A stretch of 64,000 nt of DNA from UBA4781 sp963674975 (GTDB lineage Bacteria > Chloroflexota > Anaerolineae > Anaerolineales > Anaerolineaceae), in the NCBI GenBank assembly GCA_963674975.1, contig OY771913.1:124001-188000 (forward strand), given 5' to 3'. Under the pieces are notes generated by a model. It had not been told where the DNA came from, made no database searches, and saw nothing but the letters and a program-made list of their open reading frames with translations. Shown here in pieces: positions 8,021 to 15,357 of the stretch. The stretch's first letter is position 1. Every line of letters begins with the position of its first letter. The translations under genes were made by a program, and so were the position numbers.

Positions 8021-10438
8021 ATGTTGGATATAAAAAAGCTGCTCTCGAAATTAACCGTATCTGAAAAAGCAGGATTATGTTCTGGCTTAGATGACTGGCA
8101 TACCAAGCCTGTAGAACGATTGGAAATTCCATCCATTATGGTGGCGGATGGACCGCATGGTCTGCGAAAGGAACGCGTCAGTGATTCTCTGCAGGATTAC
8201 GTACCGAGTTATCCGGCGACCTGTTTCCCTACCGCTTCCGCGCTGGCTTGCTGCTGGGATCGCGATCTGCTATTCGAAGTCGGTGAAGCATTGGCAGAGG
8301 AATGCCTGCAGGAAGGTGTCAGCGTCATTCTGGGTCCGGGCGTCAATATCAAACGCTCTCCTTTATGCGGCAGAAATTTCGAATACTTTTCAGAGGATCC
8401 TTATCTTGCCGGGCAGATGGCTGTTAATCATATTCGGGGAGTACAGAGCAGGGGGATAGGGACTTCTTTGAAGCATTTTACAGCCAATAACCAGGAATTC
8501 CGGCGTATGGCGATCGATGCGTGCATCGACGAACGTGCTTTACGAGAAATTTATCTGGCTGCTTTTGAGATGGCTGTTAAAGAAGCACAGCCATGGACGG
8601 TGATGTGCGCATATAACCGTTTGAACGGCGAGTACTGCAGCGAGAATGAACGATTGCTAACCCGCATCCTACGTGATGAGTGGGGTTTTCAAGGATTGGT
8701 CATGTCGGATTGGGGAGCTGTGAACCAGCGTGTGAAGGGTTTGCGGGCGGGGCTGGACCTGGAAATGCCGGGCGGGAAATTTGAAAATGAAGAAAAGATC
8801 ATTAACGCGGTACAAGCAGGGGAATTGAAAGAAGAGATCCTCGATCGCAGCGTGGAGCGCGTGCTGAAGCTGGTGAATGCCGGGGTCAAGAATAAAAAAG
8901 ATGGTTTTCGCTGCGATGAAAAGCGCCATCATGCGCTTGCCAGAAAAGTGGCTGCGGAATGTATGGTGCTGTTGAAAAATGAAAATGCTGTTCTGCCTTT
9001 GAAAACAAACCAGAAGATCGCTGTGATCGGTGATTTTGCCAGAAATCCTCGTTATCAGGGATACGGCAGCTCGGTCATCAATCCCATTCAATTGGATTGC
9101 GCCTATGAAGAAATGCTGAAATACTGCAAAGATAAAAACAATTTGGTTTATGCGCAAGGCTTTTTAAGAGAAAGTTCTCTGGTTGATGAAAAAATGGAGC
9201 AGGCTGCATGCGAAGCTGCCCGCCATGCGCAGGTTGTGGTGCTGTTCCTTGGGCTGCCGGAAAGTTATGAAACCGAAGGCATGGAACGCGAAAATATGCG
9301 CCTGCCCGACAATCAAGATCACCTGCTGCGGGAATTGAAGAAGGTGAACGCAAACATCGTGGTTGTATTGAGCAATGGCTCACCGGTAGAACTACCATGG
9401 GTCGATAAGGTGCAGGGTATTTTAGAAGCTTACCTGAGCGGGCAGGCTGGCGGCGGCGCTATCGCAGATGTGCTGTTTGGAAAGGTCAATCCCAGCGGAA
9501 AACTGGCAGAGACTTTTCCCCTGAAGTTGGAGGATAATCCTTCATTCCATGCATTTCCCGGTGGACCAAAGACCGTGGAATATCGTGAGAGCATCTATGT
9601 CGGTTACCGGTATTATGATAAAGCGGGAGCGGAAGTACGCTTCCCATTTGGATTTGGGTTAAGCTACACCAGCTTTACGTATGAAAAAATGAAGATCAGT
9701 CCAATTAGCATCAGTGCAGGCGAAGAAGTTGAAGTTCACTGCACCATCCGCAACATCGGAAAGCGAGCCGGGAAAGAAATTGTACAGCTCTATGTTGGAC
9801 GTAAGGATGTGAACGGTTTTCATGCGGTGCGGGAGTTGAAGGATTTTATAAAAGTATCGCTGCAGGCAGGAGAAGAAAAAGATCTGACTTTTATCCTTGG
9901 AAAACGCGTTTTTTCCTTCTACGATGCGGCGAAAGGGGAATGGAGTACCGCACCCGGAGAATACCAGATCAGTATGGGAGCATCATCCCGCGATTTGCGC
10001 CTGACACAGACGGTCACGATCAAAGGTGAAAAAGAAAAAGCACTGGAGGAGAATCTAGAAAGATTGGAGCAATATATAGAATTCCACGACAACCGATTCA
10101 ACCATGCAGCTTTTCAGAGATTATATGGAAAACCATTGCCATCCAATGAATTTGCGAAACATGAAAAAATTACTCTCAATACACCCCTGGTAGATTTCCA
10201 AAGGAAGCTGCTGGGAAAACCGATCTTCGGTATCTTGAAAAAAGAACTGGGGAAACATGCCGGTTTCACCGAAAATCCCAGATTAAACCAGAGAGTTAAG
10301 GAGGCTATGGTCGAAATGCCGCTGCAAGCCATCACGAATTCGAGCAGCGGTACCTTCACCGAAAAAACTGCCAGCGCTCTGGTTCATCTTGCCAATGGTG
10401 AAATCATACAGGCGATAAAAATATTCGTGCAGAAATAG
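8021..10438 (+). CDS. GH3 family beta-glucosidase-type glycoside hydrolase
   Basis: The 805-residue protein has the three domains of large bacterial GH3 enzymes: the TIM-barrel domain (residues about 1-300), the alpha/beta sandwich (about 315-540) and a fibronectin III-like domain (about 575-650). The nucleophile is Asp230 in V-M-S-D-W-G, and the K-H-F-T-A-N-N motif near residue 150 binds substrate. GH3 enzymes of this layout release glucose or xylose from the non-reducing end of short glycans. No signal peptide is seen, so it probably acts in the cytoplasm on imported oligosaccharides. The last 120 residues or so form an extra helical tail after the Fn3 domain that I do not recognise. The ATG at 8021 follows AAAGGAAGGG; an upstream in-frame start at 7961 lacks a ribosome binding site. 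Confidence 0.9.
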   Translation: MLDIKKLLSKLTVSEKAGLCSGLDDWHTKPVERLEIPSIMVADGPHGLRKERVSDSLQDYVPSYPATCFPTASALACCWDRDLLFEVGEALAEECLQEGVSVILGPGVNIKRSPLCGRNFEYFSEDPYLAGQMAVNHIRGVQSRGIGTSLKHFTANNQEFRRMAIDACIDERALREIYLAAFEMAVKEAQPWTVMCAYNRLNGEYCSENERLLTRILRDEWGFQGLVMSDWGAVNQRVKGLRAGLDLEMPGGKFENEEKIINAVQAGELKEEILDRSVERVLKLVNAGVKNKKDGFRCDEKRHHALARKVAAECMVLLKNENAVLPLKTNQKIAVIGDFARNPRYQGYGSSVINPIQLDCAYEEMLKYCKDKNNLVYAQGFLRESSLVDEKMEQAACEAARHAQVVVLFLGLPESYETEGMERENMRLPDNQDHLLRELKKVNANIVVVLSNGSPVELPWVDKVQGILEAYLSGQAGGGAIADVLFGKVNPSGKLAETFPLKLEDNPSFHAFPGGPKTVEYRESIYVGYRYYDKAGAEVRFPFGFGLSYTSFTYEKMKISPISISAGEEVEVHCTIRNIGKRAGKEIVQLYVGRKDVNGFHAVRELKDFIKVSLQAGEEKDLTFILGKRVFSFYDAAKGEWSTAPGEYQISMGASSRDLRLTQTVTIKGEKEKALEENLERLEQYIEFHDNRFNHAAFQRLYGKPLPSNEFAKHEKITLNTPLVDFQRKLLGKPIFGILKKELGKHAGFTENPRLNQRVKEAMVEMPLQAITNSSSGTFTEKTASALVHLANGEIIQAIKIFVQK

Positions 10439-10461
10439 AGTTCGCAATTAATATTTGATAG

Positions 10462-10470
10462 TGTTATACT
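10462..10470 (+). promoter_or_regulatory. extended -10 promoter element before the EamA gene
   Basis: TGTTATACT is an extended -10 element, 40 bases before the ATG at 10511, in the 72-base gap after the GH3 gene. A -35 element is poor (TTCGCA at 10441, spacer 23-24), which is acceptable for extended -10 promoters. Confidence 0.4.
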
Positions 10471-10510
10471 CGCTCCATTATTTTAAATTAACCTGGGAGG
10501 GTTTAAAAGA

Positions 10511-11413
10511 ATGAATATGCTGTTGGGTGGAGGTTATGCCATTATCGCTGCTATTTTATGGGCGGTCTTTTCATCGATGCTTGAGACCATCGCTCGCAGC
10601 ATTCCTCCAAAAGAATTGAACATCTTCAAGGGGGCGATGGCGTGTGTTTTAATGGTGGCAACCTCATTGCTGCTGCGAGAAAATTTTCATGATCTACCCT
10701 GGTCTGATGTCTGGATCCTTTTCTTGAGTGGGATCGTTGGTATCGGTTTGGGTGATACAGCATATTATGCTGGATTGAGCTATATCGGGTCGCGCCGTTC
10801 ACTGCTTCTTTTTGCCCTGGCTCCTCCCATGGCTGCCCTGATCGCGTGGATATTTCTGGGCGAGAGCTTGAATTTACTTGCCTGGGCAGGCATTCTGATC
10901 ACCATCAGCGGTGTTGCCTGGGTCATCTCCGAACGAACCCCGCAAGATACCATACATCACGATCCGAAACTGATGCGAAAAGGTATCATTTTGGGAGTGC
11001 TGGCATCTTTAGGACAGGCAACCGGATTGGTGCTTTCTCGTGCCGGTATGAGCGATGGGATGGTCACTTCTCTGCAGGGAGCTGCTCTGCGGTTGATAGC
11101 AGGCATTCTTTTCACACTGATCTGGCTGTTGGTCAGCCGTCAGCCGATGGGAAAATGGCAGCATACCACAGACAGCAAAAAAATATGGATCACACTGGTG
11201 ATCACAGCCATTGGAACTTATATCAGTTTATGGCTGCAGCAGCTGGCGATCCAGGGTGCACCGGCAGGGATCACACAGACCCTGCTTTCTACCAGCCCGA
11301 TCTTCATCCTGCCTGTGGCGGCAATTCGCGGAGAAAAAGTAACGATCCGCGCTGTACTGGGAGCGTTTGTGACCATTTTTGGTGTAATGATGGTATTCGG
11401 TTTGATCGGGTGA
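10511..11413 (+). CDS. EamA/DMT-family permease
   Basis: The 300-residue protein shows ten hydrophobic helices arranged as two EamA repeats (residues about 5-140 and 155-298). Proteins of this drug/metabolite transporter superfamily export amino acids, nucleosides or other metabolites, but the substrate cannot be predicted from sequence. The second half begins after a short polar linker with P-K-L-M-R-K. GGGAGGG at 10496-10502 is well placed for the ATG at 10511. The gene converges on a methyltransferase gene. Confidence 0.85.
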   Translation: MNMLLGGGYAIIAAILWAVFSSMLETIARSIPPKELNIFKGAMACVLMVATSLLLRENFHDLPWSDVWILFLSGIVGIGLGDTAYYAGLSYIGSRRSLLLFALAPPMAALIAWIFLGESLNLLAWAGILITISGVAWVISERTPQDTIHHDPKLMRKGIILGVLASLGQATGLVLSRAGMSDGMVTSLQGAALRLIAGILFTLIWLLVSRQPMGKWQHTTDSKKIWITLVITAIGTYISLWLQQLAIQGAPAGITQTLLSTSPIFILPVAAIRGEKVTIRAVLGAFVTIFGVMMVFGLIG

Positions 11414-11430
11414 TCAGGAGATTTCGGAAG

Positions 11431-12141
11431 CTATTTTCGTAAAATAAAGAAAGTATGAACGCTTTTCCAGCGCTCGACTCTCTGCGGATAAAAAGCCATC
11501 CACTCGGCTTGCGTGAACTGCAGATCGGTTTCTTTATAGAAATCCAGCCATTCCTTTTCGCTCGTATCGGCGATTTCATCCGGAGTTAAAAGAGATTGCT
11601 TGATCTTATATAGTATCTGCCAATCAGAACAGTATTGAAACGCTTCCTCATCGCTGAAAATTGAATGAACCACATTCTCTCCGGCTTCTTCACAAAGAAA
11701 TTCACCGGGAGCATTTTCCTTTCCATCCATCGGCCAGGTGTCGGTTGACATGAAGCTGACGAAAGCAATCCCACGCGGTTTGAGGACGCGTTTTATTTCC
11801 GCAAGTGTTTTACGAATCCCTGCTTTTGGAAGATGAACCATCGCATACATTTCGAACACAAAATCGAAGGAGGCATCCGGAAATGGGATTTCCTGGATAT
11901 CTCCCTTTTGGATGTTCAACTGCATGTTATGTTCTTTTTCAAAGTTCTGCGCCAGAGCTATCTGTTTATCGGAAATATCGATACCAGCCGTTTGAAAACC
12001 ATGTTCGTAGAATAAACCCAATGGGGGAGTCTTACCCCCCGCGCCACAATCCAGAATACGGTTTTCACCAGAATGGATCTCGTTGTTACTTTGCAGGTAA
12101 AACAGGAATTCATACGCAGGGGGGCGATAAATCGGTTTCAT
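11431..12141 (-). CDS. Class I SAM-dependent methyltransferase
   Basis: This 236-residue protein has the nucleotide-binding motif I near residue 29 (L-D-C-G-A-G-G), an acidic residue at the end of strand 2 (G-I-D-I-S) and a post-motif D-A-S-F-D-F-V-F, the usual order of Methyltransf_11/25 enzymes. The substrate is unknown. GAGGG lies four bases before the ATG. It is the second gene of a pair with the epimerase upstream, with seven bases between them, so a shared role on a sugar or lipid is possible but not shown. Confidence 0.85.
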   Translation of the reverse strand: MKPIYRPPAYEFLFYLQSNNEIHSGENRILDCGAGGKTPPLGLFYEHGFQTAGIDISDKQIALAQNFEKEHNMQLNIQKGDIQEIPFPDASFDFVFEMYAMVHLPKAGIRKTLAEIKRVLKPRGIAFVSFMSTDTWPMDGKENAPGEFLCEEAGENVVHSIFSDEEAFQYCSDWQILYKIKQSLLTPDEIADTSEKEWLDFYKETDLQFTQAEWMAFYPQRVERWKSVHTFFILRK

Positions 12142-12148
12142 TTTCCCT

Positions 12149-13186
12149 CTAAAAGAATATTTTAGCCCATTTTAAAGCTTTTTGCTTCCAGGGCACACGA
12201 TGGCTGACGCCTTCTTCTCCAGTGAAAGAATCTTTGTTTGCCAGGTACCAGCGGTAGTTGCGGATCATGGCATCTTTATTCGAATGCTGCGGTGCAAACC
12301 CAATTTGCTGCTGAGCTTTTTCGATGGAGACAAACGAATCCTTGGATGCAGTTTCATAGATCCAGGGATAGAGAGGTGAGAGCTTCATTGCTTCCAGAAC
12401 TTTCAATACGGCAATGACGGGTTTATCAGGGAAAGGAATGATGCGTTTACCGAATCCAGCTTCATCCAGCACGGCTTGATAATCTTCAAGCATGGTGGTG
12501 AATTCTGCCGCACCAATATTGAAGGTATCGTTAACCTGTTTTTCGGGGAGGGTCATACAGGCGTAAATCGCGGCACACAGGTCTTCCACATCCAGAAGCT
12601 GGTAGCGGTTTTTGCCGTTGCCGATATTGGGGAAATTCTGTCCTTCGGATGCCCATTCGTAGAAAATGGCAAAAACGCCCAGGCGTTCGGGACCTACAAA
12701 AGATTTCGGACGAATAATGGGCACACACATGCCGTTTTTGCGAAATTCAAGACAGACTTCTTCTGCTTTTACCTTGGCTTCTCCATAAGGACCGACACCT
12801 TCCACGGGGTCAGTCTCATAAAGGGGGTGATGATCGGGAACGCCATAAACAGCGGTGGAGGAAATTTGAATAAAGCGTTTGACGCCGTAGGCTTTAGCCT
12901 GTTCCAGCAGGTTGCGGGTTCCCACCACATCGGTGGTGTAGATATCTTCGGGGGTATAGAGCGGCAAGGCAGCTGCGGTATGGATGACGATATCCGCACC
13001 TTGCATGCTCTTGCGCACGGCTTCCTTATCGCGAATGTCGCCCTGCAGGAATTCGATCTGATTTCGTTCAGGGTAGGTGAAATCTACCAGGTCAATGCCG
13101 GAGATTTCTTTATAGCCTTTGGATAAAAGATAGCGTACCAGGTTAATGCTGAGAAAGCCGCTGATTCCGCTGATGTAAACTTTCAT
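12149..13186 (-). CDS. NAD-dependent epimerase/dehydratase (extended SDR)
   Basis: The 345-residue protein begins with a Rossmann motif close to the G-x-x-G-x-x-G pattern, here written G-I-S-G-F-L-S, in which the last Gly is Ser. The catalytic Y-x-x-x-K follows as Y-G-E-A-K near residue 134, with the S-S-T-A-V-Y-G stretch before it. Extended SDR enzymes of this kind act on nucleotide sugars or on steroid-like substrates; which one is open. AGGAG lies about 13 bases before the ATG. It is followed closely by the methyltransferase gene. Confidence 0.82.
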   Translation of the reverse strand: MKVYISGISGFLSINLVRYLLSKGYKEISGIDLVDFTYPERNQIEFLQGDIRDKEAVRKSMQGADIVIHTAAALPLYTPEDIYTTDVVGTRNLLEQAKAYGVKRFIQISSTAVYGVPDHHPLYETDPVEGVGPYGEAKVKAEEVCLEFRKNGMCVPIIRPKSFVGPERLGVFAIFYEWASEGQNFPNIGNGKNRYQLLDVEDLCAAIYACMTLPEKQVNDTFNIGAAEFTTMLEDYQAVLDEAGFGKRIIPFPDKPVIAVLKVLEAMKLSPLYPWIYETASKDSFVSIEKAQQQIGFAPQHSNKDAMIRNYRWYLANKDSFTGEEGVSHRVPWKQKALKWAKIFF

Positions 13187-13641
13187 TCTGTTTATTGTTC
13201 TCCTGATTCTAAAAAGTACTTAATTCAGACAGCCATTATACTGCAAACTTTTTTCGAAGATTTTTTATGTACAAAATACATTTTGATTTATTTCGAATTT
13301 GATAATTATTAATAAAGAAAGATTGTTTTATGGCTTTAATAAGAAGGTATTGATAATAAGACTAATAGGAATTTATTTATTTAGAAGACTATCAGAAATA
13401 GACTGTTTAATATTTTTAAAATCGTGAAAACTATAATCTATTTTGTTTAGTATTTGTCTATTCTTGGAGTTTCTATCAAAAAAACTTCTTATTCTTGAAA
13501 TAAGTCTTGAAGTTCCTTTTTCAAAATTAATTTTGCTTTCGTTACTTATGTTCCGCAATCTAATCACCAATACATTCAATATTTACAATAATTATACCAA
13601 TTTTGATTATTTTTCTATTGTTCAACTTGTAAATAAAAGTT
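13187..13641. other. AT-rich gap without a convincing gene
   Basis: About 450 bases of clearly more AT-rich DNA than the neighbours lie between the epimerase promoter region and the higBA operator. The only reading frame of note is a 68-codon one on the minus strand (13373-13579) that starts with TTG, has no ribosome binding site and resembles nothing I know; it could be a gene remnant. I see no tRNA, terminator or direct repeat of the nearby tRNA-Arg 3' end. Confidence 0.5.
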
Positions 13642-13688
13642 ATGTCTAGAGAAGACATGGATAACAATACATGATTGACGATACATGT
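13642..13688 (+). promoter_or_regulatory. palindromic sites before higB, probable HigA operator
   Basis: ATGTCT (13642-13647) and AGACAT (13653-13658) form an inverted repeat with a five-base centre. ACATG (13669-13673) and CATGT (13684-13688) form a second one that spans the -35 element of the higB promoter. HigA antitoxins repress their own operon by binding such palindromes, so these are the best candidates. Confidence 0.5.
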
Positions 13689-13702
13689 AAAGAGAGTATA
13701 AT
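13675..13702 (+). promoter_or_regulatory. sigma-70-type promoter of higBA
   Basis: TTGACG (13675-13680) and a perfect TATAAT (13697-13702) are spaced by 16 bases. Transcription should begin at about 13708-13710, that is, at the A of the higB start codon (13709), which points to a leaderless message. Confidence 0.75.
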
Positions 13703-13708
13703 CATTAT

Positions 13709-13990
13709 ATGATAGTCTCATTCAAGGATAAAAACACCGAAGAACTTTACATGTATGAGTTTTCTAAACGATTTCCATATGAGATATTGCAGCGAGCTTT
13801 TAGAAAACTGATAATATTAAGCGCTGCAACATCAGAGCAAGAATTGAGAGCTATTCCAGGAAATCATTATGAAAAATTATCAGGAAGCAGAAATGGACAA
13901 TCAAGCATAAGAATAAATGATCAATATCGAGTCTGCTTTATCTGGAAAGATGGTAACGCTCATGAAGTGGAAATAACAGACTATCATTAA
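13709..13990 (+). CDS. higB: HigB-type toxin of a type II toxin-antitoxin system
   Basis: The 93-residue protein matches the HigB/RelE-like killer family (PF05015): it opens M-I-V-S-F-K-D-K, has L-R-A-I-P-G-N-H near residue 50, R-N-G-Q-S-S-I-R-I-N and the final C-F-I-W-K-D-G...E-I-T-D-Y-H. HigB toxins cleave mRNA on the ribosome. The protein is full length and the C-terminal histidine is kept. The family's usual start supports the ATG at 13709, although no ribosome binding site can be in the message if transcription begins where the promoter predicts. The antitoxin gene follows after 20 bases, with the toxin first, the inverted gene order typical of hig systems. Confidence 0.92.
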   Translation: MIVSFKDKNTEELYMYEFSKRFPYEILQRAFRKLIILSAATSEQELRAIPGNHYEKLSGSRNGQSSIRINDQYRVCFIWKDGNAHEVEITDYH

Positions 13991-14010
13991 TTGAAAATGG
14001 GAGAAAACAA

Positions 14011-14322
14011 ATGGCACAGAAAGGATTAGTACACCTCGTACATCCAGGGGAAGTGATATTAGAAGAATTTTTAGAACCTCTTGATATCAGCCAGGCAAAA
14101 CTGGCTTTACAGATGAGGGTTCCGCAGCAGAGAATCAATGAGATCGTAAATGGGAAGCGCGCAGTTACTGCAGATACTGCATTACGCTTAGCTGTTGTCT
14201 TTACCGGTACGACTCCAGAATTCTGGATGTCTCTACAAAGTGAATATGATATTCGTATGGCAAGAAGAGAGAATGGAGAGCGTATACTTCGAGAAGCAAT
14301 ACCGATTGAGGTCTCTGGTTAG
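14011..14322 (+). CDS. higA: HigA-type antitoxin, Xre-family DNA-binding protein
   Basis: The 103-residue protein has the HigA signature H-P-G-E-V-I-L-E-E-F-L near its start, then a helix-turn-helix (residues about 27-60) with S-Q-A-K-L-A and R-I-N-E-I-V-N-G-K-R, and the closing stretch T-P-E-F-W-M-S-L-Q. It neutralises HigB and represses the operon. GGGAGA precedes the ATG by nine bases, unlike the toxin gene. An intrinsic terminator follows directly. Confidence 0.93.
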   Translation: MAQKGLVHLVHPGEVILEEFLEPLDISQAKLALQMRVPQQRINEIVNGKRAVTADTALRLAVVFTGTTPEFWMSLQSEYDIRMARRENGERILREAIPIEVSG

Positions 14323-14326
14323 ATTC

Positions 14327-14356
14327 AAAAATCCCGTAAACAAAGCGGGATTTTTT
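14327..14356 (+). terminator. Intrinsic terminator of higBA
   Basis: AAAAATCCCG and CGGGATTTTT form a hairpin around a nine-base loop and end in six T residues. It begins five bases after the higA stop. Confidence 0.85.
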
Positions 14357-14371
14357 ATAGATATTGAAGAG

Positions 14372-14443
14372 TGTCCCTGGGGAGACTCGAACTCCCGCCT
14401 CAGGCTCCGGAGGCCAGCGCTCTATCCACTGAGCTACAGGGAC
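14372..14443 (-). tRNA. tRNA-Arg (anticodon CCG)
   Basis: Read on the minus strand, the gene starts GTCCCTG and ends CAGGGAC plus discriminator A. The D arm is GCTC/GAGC, the anticodon loop CTCCGGA gives CCG, and the T arm is GGGAG-TTCGAGT-CTCCC. All 72 bases fit, with a four-base variable loop. The anticodon stem CTGGC/GCCTG holds one T-T mismatch (positions 28 and 42). CCA is not encoded, in contrast to the tRNA-Asp gene of this window. Confidence 0.93.
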
Positions 14444-14478
14444 ATATGCCGCGAAAGGATTTTACCACGCAAGCTTCA

Positions 14479-14506
14479 TTGATGAAAATCCTGAATCGTG
14501 TACAAT
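14479..14506 (+). promoter_or_regulatory. sigma-70-type promoter of the histidine phosphatase gene
   Basis: TTGATG (14479-14484) and TACAAT (14501-14506) are spaced by 16 bases, about 40 bases before the ATG at 14547. Confidence 0.5.
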
Positions 14507-14546
14507 AGGTACGTTTACAATTCTTATTACATTGGAGAATTAACCC

Positions 14547-15263
14547 ATGCTTCTTTTTTATATTCGTCACGCCCAATCAGCCAACAATGCCCTGTATGAT
14601 GCCACCGGCTCTTACGATAAGCGTAATGAGGATGCGCCGCTTTCGGATACCGGCGTTAAACAGCTTCCTTATCTGGCTGCCTTCATGAAAAAGGAGATCG
14701 ATAAAATCCAAACTGATGGTCAGGGCGGTTCACGGAATGTTCCGGTTACCCTCTACTGCAGTTTGATGGAGCGCGCTGTGACGACTGCTTCTGCCATTGC
14801 AGAAGCCTGCCAGCTTCCTCTGAATGGCTATCGCGATCTGCACGAGGTAGGGGGAGTGTATCTGATCGACCATGAAACAGGGGAGTATATTGGAATGCCC
14901 GGGAAAAGCAGGGAGTTCCTGACAGAGCATTTTCCGCTGTTGAAATATCCAGCGGGCGTTCGAGAAGATGGCTGGTGGAATCAGCCCCATGAAGACCTGG
15001 AGGGAAGAACGGAACGAGCGAAAAGAGTGCTGGATAATTTACTGCATACGCATAACCAGCCCGATGAAGTGGTTATTTTTGTAAGCCACGGCGAGTTCTT
15101 CAATCATCTTACCAAGCAAATACTTTCCATCCCTGAAGCATACCCGGTATGGTTTGAATTGATGAATTGCTCGGTGACGTTGTTCGATTTCCAGGAGGAT
15201 TACATCCGCATTCCATTCCTCAACCGGCACCACTTTCTCCCCAATGATATGATCACCGGATAG
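14547..15263 (+). CDS. Histidine phosphatase family protein (phosphoglycerate mutase-like)
   Basis: This 238-residue protein has the catalytic R-H-A-Q-S near residue 8, with Ala in the third place where the family usually has Gly, and the second histidine in F-V-S-H-G-E-F near residue 178. The acidic catalytic residue is probably in M-E-R near residue 73. Members dephosphorylate sugars, nucleotides or small metabolites, or act as phosphoglycerate mutases; the substrate here is unknown. The insert between residues 85 and 150 is longer than in a minimal enzyme. It is a single gene closed by a terminator. Confidence 0.85.
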   Translation: MLLFYIRHAQSANNALYDATGSYDKRNEDAPLSDTGVKQLPYLAAFMKKEIDKIQTDGQGGSRNVPVTLYCSLMERAVTTASAIAEACQLPLNGYRDLHEVGGVYLIDHETGEYIGMPGKSREFLTEHFPLLKYPAGVREDGWWNQPHEDLEGRTERAKRVLDNLLHTHNQPDEVVIFVSHGEFFNHLTKQILSIPEAYPVWFELMNCSVTLFDFQEDYIRIPFLNRHHFLPNDMITG

Positions 15264-15267
15264 AAAG

Positions 15268-15303
15268 AACACCCTGCTTCGTAATAATGAGCAGGGTGTT
15301 TTT
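15268..15303 (+). terminator. Intrinsic terminator between convergent genes
   Basis: AACACCCTGCT and AGCAGGGTGTT form an 11-base stem, followed by a run of five T residues on the plus strand. It ends the phosphatase gene and may also stop transcripts of the convergent kinase operon. Confidence 0.85.
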
Positions 15304-15357
15304 ACATTGCCAGGATTAGATTGATCCGGGACGATTTCCGATCGTTATTTTTTGATA

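Noticed and set aside
13373..13579. 68-codon reading frame on the minus strand in the AT-rich gap
   Set aside because: It starts with TTG, has no ribosome binding site or promoter, resembles no family I know, and AT-rich DNA can hold such frames by chance.
14195..14482. Plus-strand reading frame through the end of higA and tRNA-Arg
   Set aside because: It overlaps higA in another frame and runs antisense through the tRNA gene, so it is not a coding sequence.
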